Numbered from the stretch's first letter, positions 21,000 through 33,320 are shown. The stretch is 64,000 bases of DNA from Brachycybe producta (GCA_036925085.1 JAUPFP010000003.1:2967001-3031000); one strand, 5' to 3'. Numbers and translations are program-made. The notes: generated by a model from the sequence alone, not told the origin.

Positions 21000-21695
21000 A
21001 TTCAAGAAGAACACTTCAACTTGAGCGGAATGGAGCGCAAGAAATACACCCTTTCAGATAAATTACCTGTGTTTTCATCTCATCGCGCCGAATGTAATTA
21101 TTTGCGCTTTGTTCCGCTTCTGTAAACTGCTAAATGCTTTTTTTGCTGTTTAACCGCTATGTTTTTTTATTTTTTCTGCTACCTCCACGTCACTGCTAGC
21201 CTCCAACTCCAACCCTTTGGCGTTGTCCCAGCTAGAATCGCTCCCCCCTCCCAAAAAAATATCGTTCCAGCTAGATCCAGCCGCCATATAAGTAGATTTT
21301 GATAATAAGATATACTATTTGAGTTCAGAAAGTAAAACAGCCTGTGATGTGAAACAATAAGACACAAAATAGGTGGAGGAATACAACACAGAGATAAACA
21401 CAAGATGAGAAAAGAAACATAATTACATAAGAAACAACAGTAAGGAAAAATTAAAAGTACGAAAGAAGAGAGAAACACGTTAATACATACACGAAGGGAA
21501 AAAAAATTAAAGAAAAAGCCAAAAAAACCTCGGCAATACGGAATAGTGCCGTCACTATTCCGTATTGCCGGTTGCTTTGGACGTTTAATTGTTAGGGCCG
21601 TAATCTTAATGATTGCTAAGTCGAATTTAAGTGCTAAAGTAAATGAACCTTTGATAGGAAGTTTCATGTAAAAGTTGAAGAGTTTAGCACTAGCC
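21000..21695. other. Unassigned stretch
   Basis: A 162-codon minus-strand frame (21179-21667) has low-complexity hydrophobic sequence, no recognisable domain and no supporting signals. A short inverted repeat, cggcaatacggaatagtg/cactattccgtattgccg, lies at 21532-21570. Confidence 0.5.
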
Positions 21696-21699
21696 TTGA

Positions 21700-21875
21700 A
21701 TTAGAAATCATTAAAGCTCGTAGCACATTACATCGGATCGGAACATTTTGATAACAAAGCATTTTAATAAGAGTCCTCCGCACACTAGCTTGGATTGGAT
21801 CTTATACACCACTTTGGCTTGGCCTCCATTGAAATGCTTGTTATCAAAATGTTCCGTTCCGATGTAGTGTGCTAC
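21700..21875. mobile_element. Palindromic MITE
   Basis: tagcacattacatcggatcg then gaacattttgataacaagc-type sequence at the left is mirrored by gcttgttatcaaaatgttcc then ccgatgtagtgtgcta at the right. Arms are about 45 bp. Confidence 0.8.
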
Positions 21876-22762
21876 AACTTTTAGAAATACGGCCCTAAGA
21901 TCGTAACCAGAGCCTTACGTTTGCTAACTTTACAAAAAAAAAACCTCGTAAAAAAGACAAGACGAGCAAAATCTATTGTTCTGAACTTCAAAAATTTTTT
22001 ATTAAAATTTGTTTCTTTGCATTTTTTTTTTTGCACTGAAATAATTTTTTCTCAAAATTTAAAAACGTGGAATTTCGATCAAAAATCTGCTCATAAAATA
22101 ATATCCACCACCACATTTTTCAATAATATAATTTTTGTTTATCGTGTTTCGACTTCTTTCTTTTGGCTGCCTTTTTTTTTAAAAAAAATATTTAATTTAT
22201 TTATAATATTTTTATTATATATTTTGCAAGCATTTAAAATGAAAAAGATAGAAACTACTGTTGCCAAGTAATAATAATAATTAATAATCAGGGTTATTGG
22301 AATTAATTATATAATAATAAGAAATCAATCAACATTAAAATTAAAAAAAGAGGAACTGTTTTAATTTTTAATGATTTTGTTTGGTTGAGAAAAAGGTTTA
22401 AAGCCAAATATATAATATTTTTGTTTTTCTTAGTTTTTCAAGATCTGATAGATTAAATATATTTCTAGGAATCTTTAATTTGCGTCCGGTCGGTTGGTCG
22501 TTTTTTCGGCTTCGCTCGAAAAAAAACAACCCATTCTTGCTTTTGTTTTACTCTTTACGTCCCTCCTGAACTCGTTAACTATTTTTTTTTGTTGCTTTTT
22601 ACGTAGATATTTATTTGTGACCGCATTTTTTATTTTCTTCTTGTTAATCGAAAGGGAAATCGGAAATTTGTTCAACTTCTCGTAAAGTTCCGATCTTAGA
22701 GATACTTTTCTTACGAAAAACAAAACCTTCTTAAATCCTCGATATGGTAAAAAAAAACAGTT

Positions 22763-23130
22763 CTCCACATCAAGCTGACAAAAAATACAACACGAGTTCG
22801 GGACAAAAACGCCTGAAAAGCTGATTCTGAAATAAAAGCTGAAACAGCTGTCGGCAGTTATTCAAAGAAACAAAACCACAACAAATTTGTGACACAAGAC
22901 AAACAAATATGGTTTTGTTTTCAGAATATATGTTTTTGACAAAATATTGTGTAATATCAAGACGAAACAAAAACCTTTTTTGATGTTTACTGACTTTGCG
23001 GCGGGACATGGAATTGTTTGTGAAACTGCAGATAAAACACAAAAGTCGCAGAAATGTTTTAGAATTGTCGCCAATTTGTTTCGAAACGCTATGTTTGTGT
23101 TTTTGTCAGCTTAATGTGAACCCGGCCTAA
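22763..23130. mobile_element. Family I MITE
   Basis: Left end ccacatcaagctgacaaaaa, right end ttttgtcagcttaatgtgaa. Shared interior words are gagttcgggacaaaaacgcc, aaccacaacaaatttgtg and tgtttactgact. Related copies lie at 28835 and 54780. Confidence 0.78.
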
Positions 23131-24689
23131 TAAAACACAAAAAACACTTTTGTAACAAATTTCAAAAACTTTGTGGAGAGAATAAACATCTCACACAAAA
23201 GTTCAGAAGTTTGTTGCAGCCACCATTTTACAACAGATTTTGCACTCTGACTTTTCTCTCGAGAAAGTTAACTCCGTAAACGAGAACAAATGAGTTAACT
23301 CTAAGAGGACAGTCAGATTGAAATAACTTTTCCACTTAAGTCAGTCACTTACGTGTCTAGTTTTGGTCAAAGTTTTAACTTCAAGTGGGTTTTTTCTTTG
23401 AAGTTTTAACTTCCAAACATTGAAAACTTGCGACCGAATTCTTAAACAAAACATTGCTTTAAGATAAAGAATTAAGCAGAAAGTGGAACCTAACCTTAAA
23501 AATTCTTTATAAATTTCATTGCTGAAAATTACCAGGTCGTGTTTTAAGCAAAGTTTTAGAATTTACTGAGGTTAACTTCGAAGACACGAAAACAGTTAAA
23601 CTTTTTAGTTGAATCTCCTAAAAAAAACACACGAAACTATGAGAAATTTGTCTTGAAAGTTAACTTCTCATTCTTGACAGTTAACTTCCACATTCTTGAC
23701 ATTTTACTCTCGCAAAATAATTTTAAATAATCGCAAATAAAGCAATTACGATTTATTTTTAAATTTCACAAGAAACTTTTATGAGAAATTTTCTCGAGTA
23801 GTCTTGATAGTTAACTCACGAAAATTTCTCTTTTATTTAAAAACTGTAATCTCCAATAGATGATTTTAAATAAATTACAAATAAAGCAATTAATGATTTT
23901 GTTTTACAATTTGAATGTTTTGAATAAATTGTAAAAATGAAAAAACACCTATAAAAAAGGAACACATTTTTACATTTGTGATTTTATATAATTCATTAAA
24001 ATAATTTAAAAAAAAATACCGCCCCCTATCCATATTTAAAAAAAATGCTCAAGAATTTATTCAAAGAAGATGAAATTAATTTTAATGATATCTTGTCTGT
24101 GTATGTTTGTTCGTGAAAATGCTAAATTTGGTCGGTTCTTGAAATAATGAATTTTTTTTAATTAAATTAAATGTATGAATTTTTTTTTTGGTTTTTGCTA
24201 TGTGACATTGATGGTTTGTGTGACGTTTTATTTAGTAAACTTTTTAATTAGAAAAAAAAAATACTTGTAGCAATTCCTATTATTATTTTTCTCTTTGTTT
24301 TTTTATTATTATTATATTAAGTGAACTTGTATTAGGAATTGTTTCGTTTAATTATTAAAAAGAAACCACATTTCGTTGGATTTCGTATGGTTTTTCAGTT
24401 AAGTTCTTTTCATAGAAAATTGATATTTAGCTGTATTTTGATAGTTAATTAGGTTTTTGAAGCACTTTGTAATAACGTTTTTATTATGAAATGCATTGAG
24501 GAAAACTACCTGTAATAGTTTTCACGTTGAAAGAAATGCATTGAGAATTGAGGACACCCTGTAGTAATGTATATATTTTATTTTACCTTAGTTTTTTTTT
24601 TACATAGAATATATATGGGTATTGTTTTTGGATTAGGAACTGCTAGCATCCAAACTAAGGCTGTGTGTGCACAAAACGGGCTGCGAATA
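23131..24689. other. Unassigned AT-rich stretch
   Basis: No exon was recognised. 23260-23830 repeats loose agttaactt(c/t) and ttcttgacagttaac words. The rest is A/T runs. Confidence 0.5.
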
Positions 24690-24990
24690 GCCTAATACTT
24701 AGTACACACCTGATAATTTAAATGCATTTAAATAATAAACGTGTTCTACAGAGCCCTGTGAAAGACAAAAACAATATGTCGAATTCAATCTATTCAGTTA
24801 ATAATCTGAAAATAGTGAGTTAATACTTAAATATAAACTATTGGCAAAATATTGATTTAGCATTTTAATTTAAAATATTAATAATAATGTCAATTTTTAT
24901 TTGGTTCATGTCCTTAACTGGATTCCGTATAATTCACCCTAAACACATTTAATTTGAATTCATTTAAATCTTGTGTGTACATCGTATTAT
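24690..24990. mobile_element. Family E MITE
   Basis: Starts taatacttagtacacacctg and ends tgtgtgtacatcgtatta, its complement. Shared interior includes acgtgttctacagagcc and ccttaactggattccgtata. Other copies: 34446 and 43455. Confidence 0.85.
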
Positions 24991-25202
24991 CTATACTTGA
25001 GCTAAAAGCATTCAAAGTTAAATGTGTTTAGTTTAATTATACGGAGTACAGTTAATATCTGAACAAAATGAAAAAACAAATACAAATTTAATATATTTAA
25101 ACTAGTGGGGTAACCCGTCATAAATGACGAGAGCAAAATTCACAGGCAATTGTGCGCATGCGCGTCGTTTTTTCCTTTTTTTACTCCTTTCATTTCAATT
25201 TC

Positions 25203-25320
25203 AGTCACCCCCTCCCACTTTTCTCTCTCTCTCCCCCTTCTACACTTTCCAAACTTTTCTCCTCACCCCCTCCCACTTTTCTCTCTCTCTCTCTCTTCTC
25301 CCTTCTACACTTTCCAAAGG
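25203..25320 (+). repeat. Duplicated CT-rich unit of about 60 bp
   Basis: caccccctcccacttttctc, a CT run and ttctacactttccaaa occur twice in tandem. The open frames across it are low-complexity artefacts. Confidence 0.8.
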
Positions 25321-25433
25321 AAGAGTTCAACATATAGTTGACCTTGAGAAAAAAAAACAGTTCATTTATTCAAATTTATATAAATTCCGACGTGCTTCAA
25401 TGGTTTTTGTTACTTCACACACACAGACCTGGG

Positions 25434-25470
<37 letters not shown>
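25434..25470. repeat. (TA)n microsatellite
   Basis: An uninterrupted alternating TA tract of about 36 bp, prone to cruciform formation. Confidence 0.9.
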
Positions 25471-25476
<6 letters not shown>

Positions 25477-25839
25477 ATGTGTTAAGACACGCTGTAATTA
25501 TGGTTTTTATTGAGGAAATGCGTTGATAAACACCCTGTTATAACTTATATAATACATCTTATTGAAAAAAATGTATTCAGTTTGAGGTCACCCTGTATTC
25601 CGTATTATAACATACGAAGAAAATAGTTCCCCTTCCGCACTTTAAAAAACACTATTACAGGATGATCTCCTGTGATGTGTAACCGCTAAAAAGTAGTTTT
25701 CTCCTTTCGAGACTAATAATTATAATTTGTGAATATTTTGCATTGTAATGATTATATTTCGTTATGTAATCAAGCTCGTTGTATTCAGTTTCATCCTATT
25801 TATTTGGTATTAGCTTAATTATGACTGCCTTATTATAAG

Positions 25840-26380
25840 AAGAACCTTGTGACGTCACTAGGGTTGGACACAAATTTAAGCTTAATGTGTTTTTGGTCTG
25901 ATATAAAAAAGGGTAATAATAACAAAAGGATTGTTTAAAATTGTGGCAAATCTTTGAATATTCCTTTCCTCTATCAAACTAAATGACAATTCTAAATTTT
26001 TTGTCAACCTCTCTGACATCACAAGCTTCTTAGCCTGAGGCAAATATGGATTTTTTTTGTTCACAACATGACGTCACAGGATAGCGTAGGGATACATTAT
26101 CATAGGTTGTAAAATGAGTAAACAGTCTGTAACAATATCGCATCATTCGGTTAAGTTAATGAAATTTCAACGAGAAAATACTAAAATTTGACCGAAAATG
26201 ACTGAAATTTCGTTACGTGTTGTTACTTTAAACTCGCGAGAACATATTTTATATTTCTGTGTAAAATTGTGACAAGTTTTTAGATGTTTTTAACTTGTTT
26301 TACGGCGTCGTCTGCGTCACATTAGGTAAACTTTTTGGCGCGAAAAAAAGTGAGTGGAAAAGCCCCCCAAAACAGGGTAA
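25840..26380 (+). repeat. Family J CRE-rich repeat, second copy
   Basis: tgtgacgtcactagggttgg, gtcaacctctctgacatcac, acaacatgacgtcacagg and ggcgtcgtctgcgtcac occur in the same order as the complement of 6125-6680. Confidence 0.55.
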
Positions 26381-26510
26381 GAATCACTTAAATCATACTT
26401 TTTCATATGTAAATATCGAATTTATATATTAAAATTAACATTTTATAACTAAAAATCGTATTTTTTGATGAAAAATTGATGAAATTTGACTTGGAGTTTC
26501 ACTAATAATA

Positions 26511-26530
26511 CATATCGATATATCGATATG
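26511..26530. repeat. Perfect 20-bp palindrome
   Basis: catatcgatatatcgatatg equals its own reverse complement. It contains two ATCGAT words. Confidence 0.85.
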
Positions 26531-26845
26531 AATTTTTTCTCTATCACTCAGTGGTGCGTAAGATTATATCGATTGTCTAGTGACGTAAAACGCGTCATAT
26601 CAAATGATTTTCTACAGCTAAGGCAATTACATAGACCCTCATGTTAAAGCAATATCCGCCATTTTGGTTTGTAGAAGGGATCAGCTATTTCATTGAAATA
26701 CATTGAATCTCATTGCCTTTAACCATAGAATTAATGTTACTTTAAACCTTTCTTGCATATAATTGCTAATTTCTATTCTTTTTTTATTAATAATTTAAAT
26801 TGTTATATTTTTAAGAGGTAACAGGACACAGAGGTAATTTACTAA

Positions 26846-27051
26846 ACAGGCGATTAGAAATCGGGACGCGCAAAAGTTGGTTCCGCCCTTTTTATGACGA
26901 CCGGCAACTTCTAATTGGTTGGTTATGTAGTCTGACGTCCCATGCTCCGCCGTTTTCAACGTCGAACCACACAATAAACCAATTAGAAGTTGCCGGTCGT
27001 CATAAACAGGGCGGAGCCAACTTTTGTTTGTCCCCTTTTCTAATTGCCTGT
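26846..27051. mobile_element. Family B MITE
   Basis: acaggcgattagaaatcggg at the left and ccccttttctaattgcctgt at the right. The central CRE is altered to tgacgtccc. It abuts a short GT repeat. Confidence 0.85.
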
Positions 27052-27071
27052 GTGTGTGTGTTCACATGAAA

Positions 27072-27084
27072 GCGCCATCTATTG
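27072..27084 (-). promoter_or_regulatory. CTCF-like core motif
   Basis: gcgccatctattg is the complement of CAATAGATGGCGC. A second lies 40 bp on. Confidence 0.35.
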
Positions 27085-27123
27085 TTCATTTGAGTAAACA
27101 AGTGAAATTTCTTTTGGTTAAGC

Positions 27124-27137
27124 GCGCCATCTATTGG
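27124..27137 (-). promoter_or_regulatory. CTCF-like core motif
   Basis: gcgccatctattgg, in the same orientation as the site at 27072. Paired sites of like orientation are outside the neighbouring MITE. Confidence 0.35.
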
Positions 27138-27587
27138 CTAGATATGCAAATTGAATTAGGAGGAGTAGATATTGTCAAAAAAAAAAAAAAGGTTTAAAAA
27201 CATTTTCTGATTATAATTTTGATTTATTGTTGAATTAGTAATGACAGAACCGATTTTAAGCCCGGATTTTTGTGTCTTATATGTCTAAATATTGACAATC
27301 TAATGAGAAACGAGAATCTGAAACTTAAATCCAAAAGCCCCCCCTTTTTATATTTCGCTCTAATTAGCTAATCAGAAGAGAACTTTTATAATTCACGTAA
27401 CATTATAGATAGATAGTCTTCTGTGGTTTTCATTCTAATTTGTTATGGAATTAAAACACGAAAGGAAAAATAAGTGGAGGAAAGGAGGGGGGGGGGGGGA
27501 GTTACTAATTAGGCACATGTCTCGATATACACAACGCGCATGCGCGGCAATTAGAAATTCAGCAAATTGTCCGCACGCGCGCGCCAC

Positions 27588-27954
27588 ACAGGCAATTGTG
27601 CTCAGCATTAGAATTTCTTTTGCTCCGCCCTTTTATGAACGTCATCAATTTCTAATTGGTTTGTTAGGCCTACTGGGTCTGACGTCATAAAAGAGTCGAA
27701 CCACAAAAGAAATTCTAATGCTGAGTACAATACAGGCATTTAGAAATCGGGACGAACACAAGTTGGCTCCGCCCTTTTTATGACGACCGGCAACTTCTAA
27801 TTGGTTTGTTGTGTGGTTCGACGTTGAAAAGGGGCGGAGCATGTGACGTCAGACTACATAACCAACCAATTAGAAGTTGCCCGTTGTCATAAAAAGGGCG
27901 GAGCCAACTTGTGTTCGTCCCGATTTCTAAATGCCTTTGGGCACAATTGCCTGT
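27588..27954. mobile_element. Family B variant MITE interrupted by a second MITE
   Basis: Left end acaggcaattgtgctcagca. The right end is split: attctaatgctgagtacaat before the insert and cacaattgcctgt after it. The flanks share CGCGCCACA (9 bp). The insert is 27732-27938. Confidence 0.82.
27732..27938. mobile_element. Family B MITE nested in the right arm of another
   Basis: acaggcatttagaaatcggg at the left and cccgatttctaaatgccttt at the right, central tgtgacgtcagac. It is flanked by gagtacaat and gggcacaat, a 9-bp duplication now differing at two bases. Confidence 0.85.
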
Positions 27955-27979
27955 CGCGCCACATTTTAAGATGGTTTTC

Positions 27980-28184
27980 ACAGGCAGTTAGAAAACGGGA
28001 CAAACAGAAGTTGGCTCCGCCCTTTTTATGATGAACGGCAACTTCTAATTGGTTTGTTGTGTGGTTCGACGTTGAAAAGGGCTGAGCATGTGACGTCAGA
28101 CTACATAATCAACCAATTAGAAGTTGCGTTCGTCATAAAAAAGGCGGGGCCAATTGAAGTTCATCTCGTTTTCTAATTGCCTGT
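27980..28184. mobile_element. Family B MITE
   Basis: acaggcagttagaaaacggg at the left and ctcgttttctaattgcctgt at the right, central tgtgacgtcagac. It lies 25 bp after the nested pair. Confidence 0.85.
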
Positions 28185-28221
28185 AATAAAGCGCGTCAGC
28201 GAGTCACACAAAGTATATCGC

Positions 28222-28235
28222 GCGCCCTCTATTGA
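28222..28235 (-). promoter_or_regulatory. CTCF-like core motif
   Basis: gcgccctctattga; its complement carries AGAGGGCGC, the vertebrate-type CTCF core. Confidence 0.38.
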
Positions 28236-28339
28236 CCAAATGAGATATTAAAATATTAAAAACACCCAAATTACAAATAATATCAAAGAATGAAGAGAAG
28301 AAAAAAAAATCAACTCTCTCAATATATAGTTTGTTAATG

Positions 28340-28700
28340 ACATCACATATCCTAATTTGCATAAACAACTTTTGTGAAAAGCTAATTTGCATATTAGCGG
28401 AAATATAATCGCGTTTTAATATCCTGTTCTAACCTTCAGCCACGTACCCTCCTCCCTCCCCTTCTTTCTTATTTTTTTTCCATTTTCTTCTCATCAAGTG
28501 TCTTCCTACATAATTAGTAAATGGTTTAATTTCTACTCTCTCCACCCAACCCCTCTCGAGTCTCCTTTCAAACACAAGGATTCAAAATCCCGAAGTTTTT
28601 CTCTTTTTTTTTCCAATTACCGGGCGTTATCATTTGCATAAGAAGAAAGAGAATCTATAATTAACATTAATTATATGCAAATAAACTTTTAAAGAAAGAA
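28340..28700. other. Non-repetitive island with four octamer words
   Basis: ATTTGCAT at 28355, 28385 and 28632 and ATGCAAAT at 28675, with aattaacattaattat between the last two. No coding potential. Possibly regulatory. Confidence 0.35.
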
Positions 28701-28834
28701 GAAAAAAAAAATCTTGTCTTCTCATTATAGAAAATGAATTAAAAAAAATACAAGATTGAAATTTCTTAAAAGAAAAACTAATAGAAAAATTGAGAGAACT
28801 ACACCTTGAGAGTAAAACTCTCTCAGGTGGGTAA

Positions 28835-29405
28835 GGCCCCGGTCCACATCAAGCTGACAAACGTGCAACATTGAATTCGAGACAAAAACGCCAGGAAAAA
28901 AGCAGATTATGAAAAACAAAACAAAACTGAAACAACTGTCAGACAAAACCACCACAAAAACATCAGAAAAAAGCAGATTATGAAAAACAAAACAAAACTG
29001 AAACAACTGTCAAACAAAACAACAACAAAAACATCAGAAAAAAACAGATTATGAAAAACAAAACAAAATTGAAAGAACTGTTAGCTGTTATTCAAAGACA
29101 AAACCACAACAAATTTGTGCGCCACAAAACAAACAAATTTGGATTTTGTTTTTGTATTTCTATAGCTGTCCTCTTACGTAAACTACGCAAATGTTCTGTT
29201 TTTGTTTTAATACTAACTGTCCACAACTGCAACAGACAACAGTTGACAAAATGTTGCATAATTCCGAGACAAAACACAAACATTTTGATGTTTACCGACT
29301 TAAGCCGGAAGACATGGAATAGTTTGTGAAACAGCAGACAAAAAACAAAACAGAAAAGCCTCAGAAATATATTAGAATGATCGCCAATTTTGCCTCGAAA
29401 CATCA
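28835..29405. mobile_element. Family I MITE with internal triplication
   Basis: Starts ccacatcaagctgacaaacg. A unit of about 70 bp (agcagattatgaaaaacaaa, then aactgaaacaactgtc) is repeated three times at 28893-29075. Right-hand words include aaaccacaacaaatttgtg and tgatgtttaccgactt. Confidence 0.75.
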
Positions 29406-29830
29406 AAAGTTACTCTCAAGTGCCAAAACACTACGCTCGTAAAATGGTAAAACTGGCAAGAAAGTTCAAGTTAAAAAAGTTTTTCTTCAATGTGAAATAA
29501 TGTAAAAGTTATTCTCAAGGGTGAAATCACTTTCAGATAGTAAAACTAACAAGGATACGTAAGTTACAAGTTTCTCTCAAGTCTAAAATAAGTTAAAAAT
29601 TACTCTCAAGTGTGAAAACACTCTCAGATAGTAAAACTAACAAGAATACGTAAGTTACAAGTTTTTCTCAAGTCTAAAATAAGTTAAAAAAATTACTCTC
29701 AAGAGTAAAAACACTCTCAGGTAAAGTGGAATTCGTAGGAAATTAGTAAGTTACAGTTTCTCTCCAGTTAGAAATGTTAAAAGTTACTCTCAAGTGTGAA
29801 AACACTCTCAGATAGTAAAAATAAAGACAA
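29405..29830 (+). repeat. Tandem repeat of about 95 bp
   Basis: About four copies of gttactctcaagtgtgaaaa, cactctcagatagtaaaact and aagttacaagtttctctcaa. Similar words at 28800-28830 suggest the family I element landed inside this array. Confidence 0.8.
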
Positions 29831-30674
29831 GAGTAATAAGTAGTAAGAAAGAAAAACAATTTGTCACAAAGAACGACAGCTGAAGAAATTAATTTTTTTT
29901 AATTAAGTTTGTTAAGAAAAAAAAAAAGTAAGAAATATTTTCTACAAATAAAAACAGAAGATTAAAAAAGTGCAAATTAAGAAATAAAACTTTTGTCGTT
30001 CTTATTGTAACTCTCTCTCTCTCACTCTTCTTTCTACTAATTAATATTCCATGATGATACTTTCTAGTTTTTTATATTGCACTTATTTTTTTCTCTTAAG
30101 TTAGGCAACTAATGTTCTAAAAAAAAGACACAAGAAAAAAAAAGGTGGGGAGGAGGAGGCTATAAAAAATAGATGCTTAATTATGCACACAAATACACAA
30201 AAAAAATGCTAATGAAAGACGAAAAAGTAATTACAGGCATTCGACTTAACGGTACTTTTTAATTACATTTATATGAAGAACAAAGTTAAGAATAAAAATA
30301 AAGAAGAGAAAAAAAAAAGATTTGTATTTTTGAATCTGCTTACCCCCTCCCCAACCCACCCACAAAAAAAAAACACACAAAAACAATGGAAAATAACACA
30401 CACAACACATGAAAAGACATCACACATGGAAATCACACACTTTTAACACACATGGAAATCACAGAAAGCAAAAACAAAAAACCACACACATAAATAGAAA
30501 TATAGCAAAGGGTAGAATCCGAACCGAATTCTACTCGGTTCGGAACCCGTTCTTATCAGTTCGACTTATACTGGTGAACCGGTTCTATCAGTTTCAGTAA
30601 ATTGGCAAACCAGTTCTGAACCGCTGACATTTCTACATAATCATAAACATGCAGAAACACGCAGAAGAAGACTA

Positions 30675-30895
30675 ATGTCCGTTTAGGGCAAACGTCCCTT
30701 TAGAACAAATCTCCCTTTAGGGCAAGTGTATATAGGGCAAACATCCCTTTAGGACAAATACCCCTTTAAGGAAAATGTCCCTTTAGGGCAAGTGTATAAA
30801 GGGCAAACATCCCTTTAGAACAAATGTCCCTTTTGGGCAAGTGTATATAGGGCAACCATCCCTTTAGAACAAATGCCCCTTTAAGACAAATGTCA
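30675..30895 (+). repeat. Tandem repeat (TCCCTTTAGGGCAAGTGTAT unit)
   Basis: Words gggcaaacatccctttag, acaaat(g/a)(t/c)ccc and gggcaagtgtata recur every 48-68 bp for about four rounds. Confidence 0.82.
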
Positions 30896-31361
30896 CACTC
30901 ACTACAGTGACGCCACCTGATGGACAAAAGCAAAATAAATATCTGTAAAGAGAAACACCACACAGTGAGACTTTACACACATAAGACATACAACACACAC
31001 AGGAATCAAGAAGAAAAATTAAAAACAACTTACACGTGCGAAAAATAGTCATTAATATTTAAATTGGATGAAGAAGAAGCGAAAAAAAACTAGAAAACTT
31101 TTCCATTTCATTCTCTTTTTTTTGGTGTCAGTTACAATTTATAAGAAAGAGAACAAAAAAACCATCCTTTAGACTTTTTTTTCTAATGGAAAAGTTACAA
31201 CAACAACAAAAAAGAGTCTCCAAAGAGATGATTCTAAATTAATTAGGCCTTTTTTATATATTAATTATAATTCACTACATATTCTAAATTTATTCCAATT
31301 CAAGAGGTAACACCAAGATACATTATACATAGGGTAACTCAACTAAGAGCTCTTCCTATGG

Positions 31362-31560
31362 ACAGGCAATTAGAAAACGGGATGAACAGAAGTTGGCTCC
31401 GCCCTTTTTATGACGAACGCAACTTCTAATTGGTTGGTTATATGTAGTCTGACGTCACATGCTCCGCCCTTTTCAACGTCGAACCACACAACAAACCAAT
31501 TAGAAGTTGCCGTTCGTCATAAAATGGGAGGAGCCAACTTCTGTTCATCCCATTTTCTAA
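31362..31560. mobile_element. Family B MITE, right terminus lost
   Basis: acaggcaattagaaaacggg at the left, central ctgacgtcacatgc. The right arm stops at catcccattttctaat, without the gcctgt end. Confidence 0.8.
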
Positions 31561-31794
31561 TGGAGCATTTCGTGCCAAAACTGAGTGTGGCCAATAAAGG
31601 GCGCAGACTGTACTTAGTACTTCAGTTACTAATACGATTACAGAGCGCACGAGGATTCACAGAGGCGCATGGGATTTCTCTAAAATAGCTAGGCATACTG
31701 TACGAGAGTCACCACCTGTGCCATCCTCATTGGCAAGATGTCTGCCTTTTAGCTTCAAAAAGCACAGTCATCTCTGCGAAACATTAAAATTTTG

Positions 31795-31925
31795 TTGGCC
31801 CCGCCCTTTTATGAGCATCACACCAAATATCAACCAATTAGAATTTGAAAAGGGCGTTGCATGTGACATCAGACCCAGTAACAAACCAATTAGAAATTGA
31901 TAACGCTCATAAAATGGGGCCTGTT
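31795..31925. mobile_element. Family B variant MITE, internal portion
   Basis: ttggccccgcccttttatga at the left and ctcataaaatggggcc at the right. The centre is tgtgacatcagaccc. Confidence 0.65.
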
Positions 31926-31934
31926 TAAAAATCC

Positions 31935-32126
31935 ACAGGCAAGTAAGTGCAGTAAAATACAGTCATTTGCCCCACCTTTTTATGAGCATCATACCAAATA
32001 CTAACCAATTAGAAATTGAAAAGGGCGGGGCCTGTGACGTCAGACTAAATAAAAAACCAATTAGAAGTTGCCGTTCTTCATAAAAGGGCGGGGCAAACGA
32101 CTGTTTCACTGTCCTTACTTGCCTGT
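31935..32126. mobile_element. Family B variant MITE (ACAGGCAAGTA type)
   Basis: acaggcaagtaagtgcagta at the left and ctgtccttacttgcctgt at the right, central tgtgacgtcagac. Confidence 0.8.
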
Positions 32127-32178
32127 CAAAAAGCAGACGACTTTTCACTCATTTTTTTGACATAGAGTTGCTTGACCA

Positions 32179-32305
32179 GGGGCGTAGCTTTGGACCTGCC
32201 GCACCTGAGCACTCCCACCACTGAGGGGCGCATTTTGGAGGTGCAAAGGGGGGCGCAATGTTTTAAGCAGCTGGGAACGCAACCGAGTCACAGCTACGCC
32301 AGTGT
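32179..32305. repeat. Small element with GGGGCGTAGCT ends
   Basis: ccaggggcgtagct at the left, agctacgccagtg at the right. The interior includes gaggggcgcattttgg. Confidence 0.55.
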
Positions 32306-32383
32306 GCTTTTACCTTTATAATGTAAATGTAGCTTTGGGTAACACAATTTATTCATTTTGTGTTCAAGTTCTTCTATAAGACG

Positions 32384-32398
32384 GTAGATGGCGCTCAC
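32384..32398 (+). promoter_or_regulatory. CTCF-like core motif
   Basis: gtagatggcgctcac contains AGATGGCGC; no MITE covers it. Confidence 0.3.
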
Positions 32399-32489
32399 AA
32401 CACTGCACAAGTGGTTGTTACAAATATTCAAATATAATATGTATAACAACTATAAACCAACATAAGATGGGTTTTAAATTGTAAACACC

Positions 32490-32695
32490 TCTTGACTAAA
32501 CTCCAATTATTCTGTCTTTCAGGTGCAAAATGAAAGAGAAACTTGAAAGTGTTTTAGAAACTAGAAAGGGTAACTCAATCACTTAAAGAGGGTAAAACTA
32601 GGGGTTAAAATTGAGGTTAAAATTGGATCATTTTTAAAAATATCAATATGAAAATTACTCTGCAGTGATTGAGCAACCCTTTCTCTTAATTATGC
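32490..32695. repeat. Family A MITE
   Basis: attattctgtctttcaggtg, then gttttagaaactagaaaggg. The right arm is shortened (gtgattgagcaaccctttct). Confidence 0.75.
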
Positions 32696-33064
32696 TCCTT
32701 TTATTTCTACTTAAGACATATTTTTTGTTTTCGGAACTACACGAGTGTAATTTGTTTTATTTTGTTAAAAAGTACGTTATATTTAAGGAGAGGAAGGGGG
32801 GGGGGGGGTCTCCTAAAAGGAACGGAGCCGGGACAGGTGATCATTCGAGGATCCTCTTGTCAAAATTTGATAGATTAACAGATCGCACTAGTAGGAGGAG
32901 GAGGAGGAGGCTGGCTGTGTACAAAATTTCAGCTTTCTCTAGGTTTATGGAGGAAGTTGGTTAAAATCTAGGAGAAATACAGTACAAGTCCCAACCTGCA
33001 AACGGACAATGATCACATGTCACGTTTAAAAAACTTGGAATAGAAAATATTTAACAAAATTTTA

Positions 33065-33320
33065 AAAAAATTCATTCCCAGAATACATTTCCAAAATTCA
33101 TTCCTAGAATACATTTCCAAAATTCATTCTAAAAATTTATTCCCAAAATTTACTTCCAGAATACATTCTTCAAATTCATTCCCAGAATACATTCCCAAAA
33201 TTCACTTCCAGAATACATTCCAAAAATACATTCCCAAAATTAATTCTAAAAATTCATTCCCAAAATTCACTCCCAGAATACATTTTCAAAATTCATTCTA
33301 AAAAATCTTTCCCAGAATTC
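33065..33320 (+). repeat. Tandem repeat of about 19 bp
   Basis: Variants of attcattcccagaatacat and ttccaaaattcattc repeat about thirteen times. Confidence 0.85.

Noticed and set aside
21179-21667. 162-codon minus-strand frame
   Set aside because: Hydrophobic low-complexity sequence with no domain, no splice or poly(A) context and no similarity I recognise.
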